Shown piece by piece: positions 5,726 through 8,476 of a DNA stretch of 8,476 bases (positions are counted from its first letter, which is position 1; each line of letters starts with the position of its first letter). Source of the stretch: Ignavibacteriaceae bacterium (GTDB taxonomy: Bacteria; Bacteroidota; Ignavibacteria; Ignavibacteriales; Ignavibacteriaceae); the NCBI GenBank assembly GCA_013388525.1, contig JACAFA010000028.1, positions 1 through 8,476 on the forward strand, in the 5' to 3' direction. The notes below the pieces were generated by a model. The model was not told where the DNA came from, did no database searches, and saw nothing but the letters and a program-made list of their open reading frames with translations. The translations under genes and the position numbers were made by a program.

Positions 5726-8476
5726 TTACAACTGTAATCTTAGACCAAACGAAGTTTCCCTGCCAACCATTGGATATATTTGTCCTGTTACGAGTTGTTT
5801 GTCAAAGATATTTCTCATATCAAAAATGAATTGCAGATTACTTAAGACCCAGTAATTTGCACTAACACTAAATATCATATATGAACCTGTTTCCACCAAA
5901 GGTATTGATGAATAAGGTATATCAGGTATTGCTTCAGTATAAAGAGCATCGTAGTAAGTAAATAAATCCCGTGTTATTACAGTGCCACGGTATTGCATTT
6001 GTAGATTTACTGAACCGGGCAATCCGGTAATACTTAACGCTTCCGGTAAAGTATAAGCAACAGATGCATTAAAAATATTTTTAGGTGAATTTACTACTCT
6101 GTCTCCGGCTTGATAACCCGGAATTCCTGTATTATTATCACCATAAAAATTCTCGCCATAACGATTATCCATGTAACTGAAAGAAAAGTTTATCATAAAC
6201 GGATTTAAGTATGCGGAACCGGCGATCTCAATTCCATTATTATCAACAGAACCAACGTTGTTGTATATCTGATCTGGTCCAACATCCTGCAGGAAAATTA
6301 AATTTGTTCCCTGTTGATTATAGTAAGTTACTTCCAGCGAATAGTTATCCTGGAAATAAAAGTCTGCCCCTATTTCATATCCTGCATTTTTTTCTGGCTG
6401 AAGATTATCATTAGGTAATATTCTTGGTGTAGTAAGAAGATTTCCTTCTATTTGTTCCCATCTTGGTGGTTGAATTGTGCTTCCGTATGATACTCTTGGT
6501 TTTATCTGAAAATCTCCAAATTGCTGAATAAGTGAAAGACCAACTCTCGGAGCCTCAGAGTATCCATTATTTGCAGAAATGTTTGTATTCTTTTCAATTC
6601 TGAATCCGGCAGTTAAAAAGACAAACTCTTCATAACCCCATAGCATCTCAGCAAAGAATCCATAGTTTTCATCTACTCTTCTGGTTTTGCGGGCTAAAGT
6701 AGGATCCACAATCGTTTCATTTGACAGCTGACCTTCATAAGCCTTCTGGGTATAAAGTCTGGTTTGATCATAAGAAGCTCTCCAATATTCAATACCACCG
6801 GTTAAATCAAGTTTTAGTTCAGGGATAACATTCGTATAATAATTATTTACATACCTGATTGAATTCTTTTTCATAACAGAATTATCAATCATCCAGTATT
6901 CTGTTACTAATGTATCAGGTGTTCCGGGGATTGGGGTTTTGATTACTTTACTTGGAGATGTATAATCATATCTGTCCTGAAAGTAAGAATTAAATCCAAG
7001 CATAAGGGAGTGATACCAGTTTCCCATCAAAACGTGTTTTATTATTGCACTGGCATTACCCGTCTGATTGTCAATTTTTGTGCGCGGGATAGAATAAGTT
7101 TTTGGTATCGAATCGTAGTCATCCCAATTTCTTTCAGTTTTATAAGTCTCCCACATTTTTGATACTGATTGAGTACCGCTTTCAGTATTTCCGTAATCTA
7201 TTCTTAGATCGAGCAGTACGGGATCCAGATTAATTTTACTGCTTCCGAATAAAGAAATATTACTTGATTGCGGAATTGAGGAAGGTAAATATTGATAATC
7301 TCTTGCTGTTCTCGAGGCACCTAAATTATATCCAATCTGTCCTGAACCACCGGTTAAATTTAATGCAAGATTATTTTTTAAAGGTATTTCATCAGAATAT
7401 TTATCTGATATTGCTGATAACGTTCCGGAAACATTAAATCTCGTCCTTGAAATAGATGATTTTTTTGTAATTATATTTATAACCCCACCACCAGCACCTG
7501 AACCATATAAAGTAGAAGCCATTGGTCCCCTCAGAACTTCAATTTTTTCAATGTCATTTACGTTTACCAATTTATTAATATCCTGCTGTGGAGTAATTGG
7601 CGGAGTAAAATCAACTGACTGCACATTTAAATCTGATTGTGATCTGTATGCTTCATTAGTTACCGGAACACCATCAATGTATATCTGTAATTGTTTTGTT
7701 GATGAGCTTGATAATCCTCTTAATATAGGATTTTGATTATAACCCTGTGTAAGTTCACTTGGAACATCCTGATAATAACCGGGAACATTATAAGTTAAAA
7801 TATCTGTTATGTTAGTAACTGCAGGCATCGTCTGCTGTATCATATCCATTGATATGACAGTTATAGGATTTGATAATTCTTTTTTCTCACGCTGACTGAA
7901 AGATCCTGTTACAACAACTTCATCCAAATCTACCAGTGATGGATCGAGAGCAAAGTTTATTTCAATTTTTTTATTATCATCTACGGTAAAATCTTCGAAC
8001 TTAGTAACATAACCCATATACTTAACTTCGAGAACATAATTCCCCTGAGTCAATCCATCGATGCTAAAGAATCCATTCATATCAGTTGTTCCGCCTTTAG
8101 CAACTATCTTCTCACCTGCTTTATAAATTATAATATTGGCAAATGTAAGCGGTTCTTTGGTTTTAGAATCAGTTACTCTGCCTTTCACTTCACCGCCGGT
8201 GAATCTGGCAACTTTAACTTCTTTGTAATTTGATCTTTTAACAACGATTTGATTATTAATAATTTGAAAATTAAGATTGAATTGAATTGATAAGCCCTGT
8301 AAGATTTCGCTCAATGGTTCGTTGGTAACTTCTATAGTAACTAATTCATTTACCGGAACTTCTGACTCAATGTAAAAGAATTTTAGGTTGGACTGTTTCT
8401 CGATAATTTTAAATGCACTTTCCAGTGTAACATTTTTTGCATCTAAAGTTATTCGAATATCTTTTAACTCCTGTCC
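5726..8476 (-). CDS. TonB-dependent outer-membrane receptor with STN and carboxypeptidase-regulatory-like domains, N-terminus beyond window
   Basis: The frame is open from the right window edge to the TAA at 5726-5728: 916 visible residues, with the start and signal peptide off-window. Visible residues about 1-82 match an STN (secretin/TonB N-terminal) domain, the signalling module of transducing receptors. About 98-185 form a carboxypeptidase-D-regulatory-like beta-sandwich (G-R-V-T-D-S... through M-G-Y). D-E-V-V-V-T-G (185-191) leads into the plug (about 195-340), which has the hallmark I-E-V-L-R-G-P and G-G-G-V-I-N-I-I-T. The rest is a 22-strand-type barrel ending in F-G-L-R-L-Q-L, a typical outer-membrane C-terminus. 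Such receptors import siderophores, metals, cofactors, glycans or peptides using TonB energy; the ligand cannot be read from the sequence. No SusD-like partner lies downstream, which argues against a standard glycan SusCD pair. The visible part contains no cysteine. STN receptors are often regulated by a FecR/ECF sigma pair, presumably upstream. Confidence 0.92.
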   Translation of the reverse strand, partial: GQELKDIRITLDAKNVTLESAFKIIEKQSNLKFFYIESEVPVNELVTIEVTNEPLSEILQGLSIQFNLNFQIINNQIVVKRSNYKEVKVARFTGGEVKGRVTDSKTKEPLTFANIIIYKAGEKIVAKGGTTDMNGFFSIDGLTQGNYVLEVKYMGYVTKFEDFTVDDNKKIEINFALDPSLVDLDEVVVTGSFSQREKKELSNPITVISMDMIQQTMPAVTNITDILTYNVPGYYQDVPSELTQGYNQNPILRGLSSSSTKQLQIYIDGVPVTNEAYRSQSDLNVQSVDFTPPITPQQDINKLVNVNDIEKIEVLRGPMASTLYGSGAGGGVINIITKKSSISRTRFNVSGTLSAISDKYSDEIPLKNNLALNLTGGSGQIGYNLGASRTARDYQYLPSSIPQSSNISLFGSSKINLDPVLLDLRIDYGNTESGTQSVSKMWETYKTERNWDDYDSIPKTYSIPRTKIDNQTGNASAIIKHVLMGNWYHSLMLGFNSYFQDRYDYTSPSKVIKTPIPGTPDTLVTEYWMIDNSVMKKNSIRYVNNYYTNVIPELKLDLTGGIEYWRASYDQTRLYTQKAYEGQLSNETIVDPTLARKTRRVDENYGFFAEMLWGYEEFVFLTAGFRIEKNTNISANNGYSEAPRVGLSLIQQFGDFQIKPRVSYGSTIQPPRWEQIEGNLLTTPRILPNDNLQPEKNAGYEIGADFYFQDNYSLEVTYYNQQGTNLIFLQDVGPDQIYNNVGSVDNNGIEIAGSAYLNPFMINFSFSYMDNRYGENFYGDNNTGIPGYQAGDRVVNSPKNIFNASVAYTLPEALSITGLPGSVNLQMQYRGTVITRDLFTYYDALYTEAIPDIPYSSIPLVETGSYMIFSVSANYWVLSNLQFIFDMRNIFDKQLVTGQIYPMVGRETSFGLRLQL

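Noticed and set aside
5726..5737. Short palindrome TTACA-AC-TGTAA over the receptor stop codon
   Set aside because: A 5-bp stem with a 2-bp centre is too short for a terminator or a credible operator, and it overlaps coding codons for Leu-Gln-Leu-stop.
5726..8314. Starting the receptor at the TTG at 8314 (862 residues)
   Set aside because: The frame stays open for 54 more codons to the window edge and those residues complete an STN domain. The TTG encodes an internal leucine, so the gene is 5'-truncated by the window instead of starting there.

Overview
The window reads as a compact, single-strand stretch of a low-GC (roughly mid-30s percent by eye) genome from the Bacteroidota/Ignavibacteria side of the tree. 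The pointers are a TonB-dependent receptor with an STN domain and a carboxypeptidase-regulatory-like domain in front of the plug, signal peptides ending in F-S-Q, a TlpA-type redoxin carrying a long helical-repeat region, and a large Asp-box repeat protein of the kind that often carries a type IX secretion tail in these bacteria. The assignment to Ignavibacteria rather than another Bacteroidota class is an impression, not a demonstration.

All four genes lie on the minus strand and are read from right to left. (1) 8476-5726: a TonB-dependent receptor, cut at its N-terminus by the right window edge. (2) 5675-3738: an exported 645-residue protein with an Ig-like front part, a TPR-like middle and a C-terminal TlpA thioredoxin domain. 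(3) 3721-1889: a complete DsbD-type transmembrane thiol-disulfide interchange protein. (4) 1830-1: a secreted Asp-box (YCF48/BNR-like) beta-propeller repeat protein, open to the left window edge. Gaps are 50, 16 and 58 bp, each downstream gene has a recognisable Shine-Dalgarno sequence, and no convincing terminator or promoter was found between them. Genes 1-3 probably form an operon. Gene 4 may be part of it or may have its own promoter.

Functionally, genes 2 and 3 fit together. DsbD carries electrons from cytoplasmic thioredoxin across the inner membrane, and its periplasmic cysteines can re-reduce an exported TlpA-like thioredoxin such as gene 2. The receptor upstream suggests that this reducing branch is made together with uptake or sensing of an unidentified outer-membrane ligand. 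The receptor has no cysteine in its 916 visible residues, so it is not itself a thiol client. The STN domain suggests control by a FecR/ECF sigma pair that would lie beyond the right edge.

There are no RNA genes, insertion sequences, CRISPR arrays or clear signs of horizontal transfer. No intergenic stretch exceeds 58 bp, so the window is almost entirely coding. The best candidates for something unusual are the receptor-redoxin-DsbD linkage and the repeat architecture of the propeller protein: twelve blade-like units, one without its Asp-box and one with an acidic insert.
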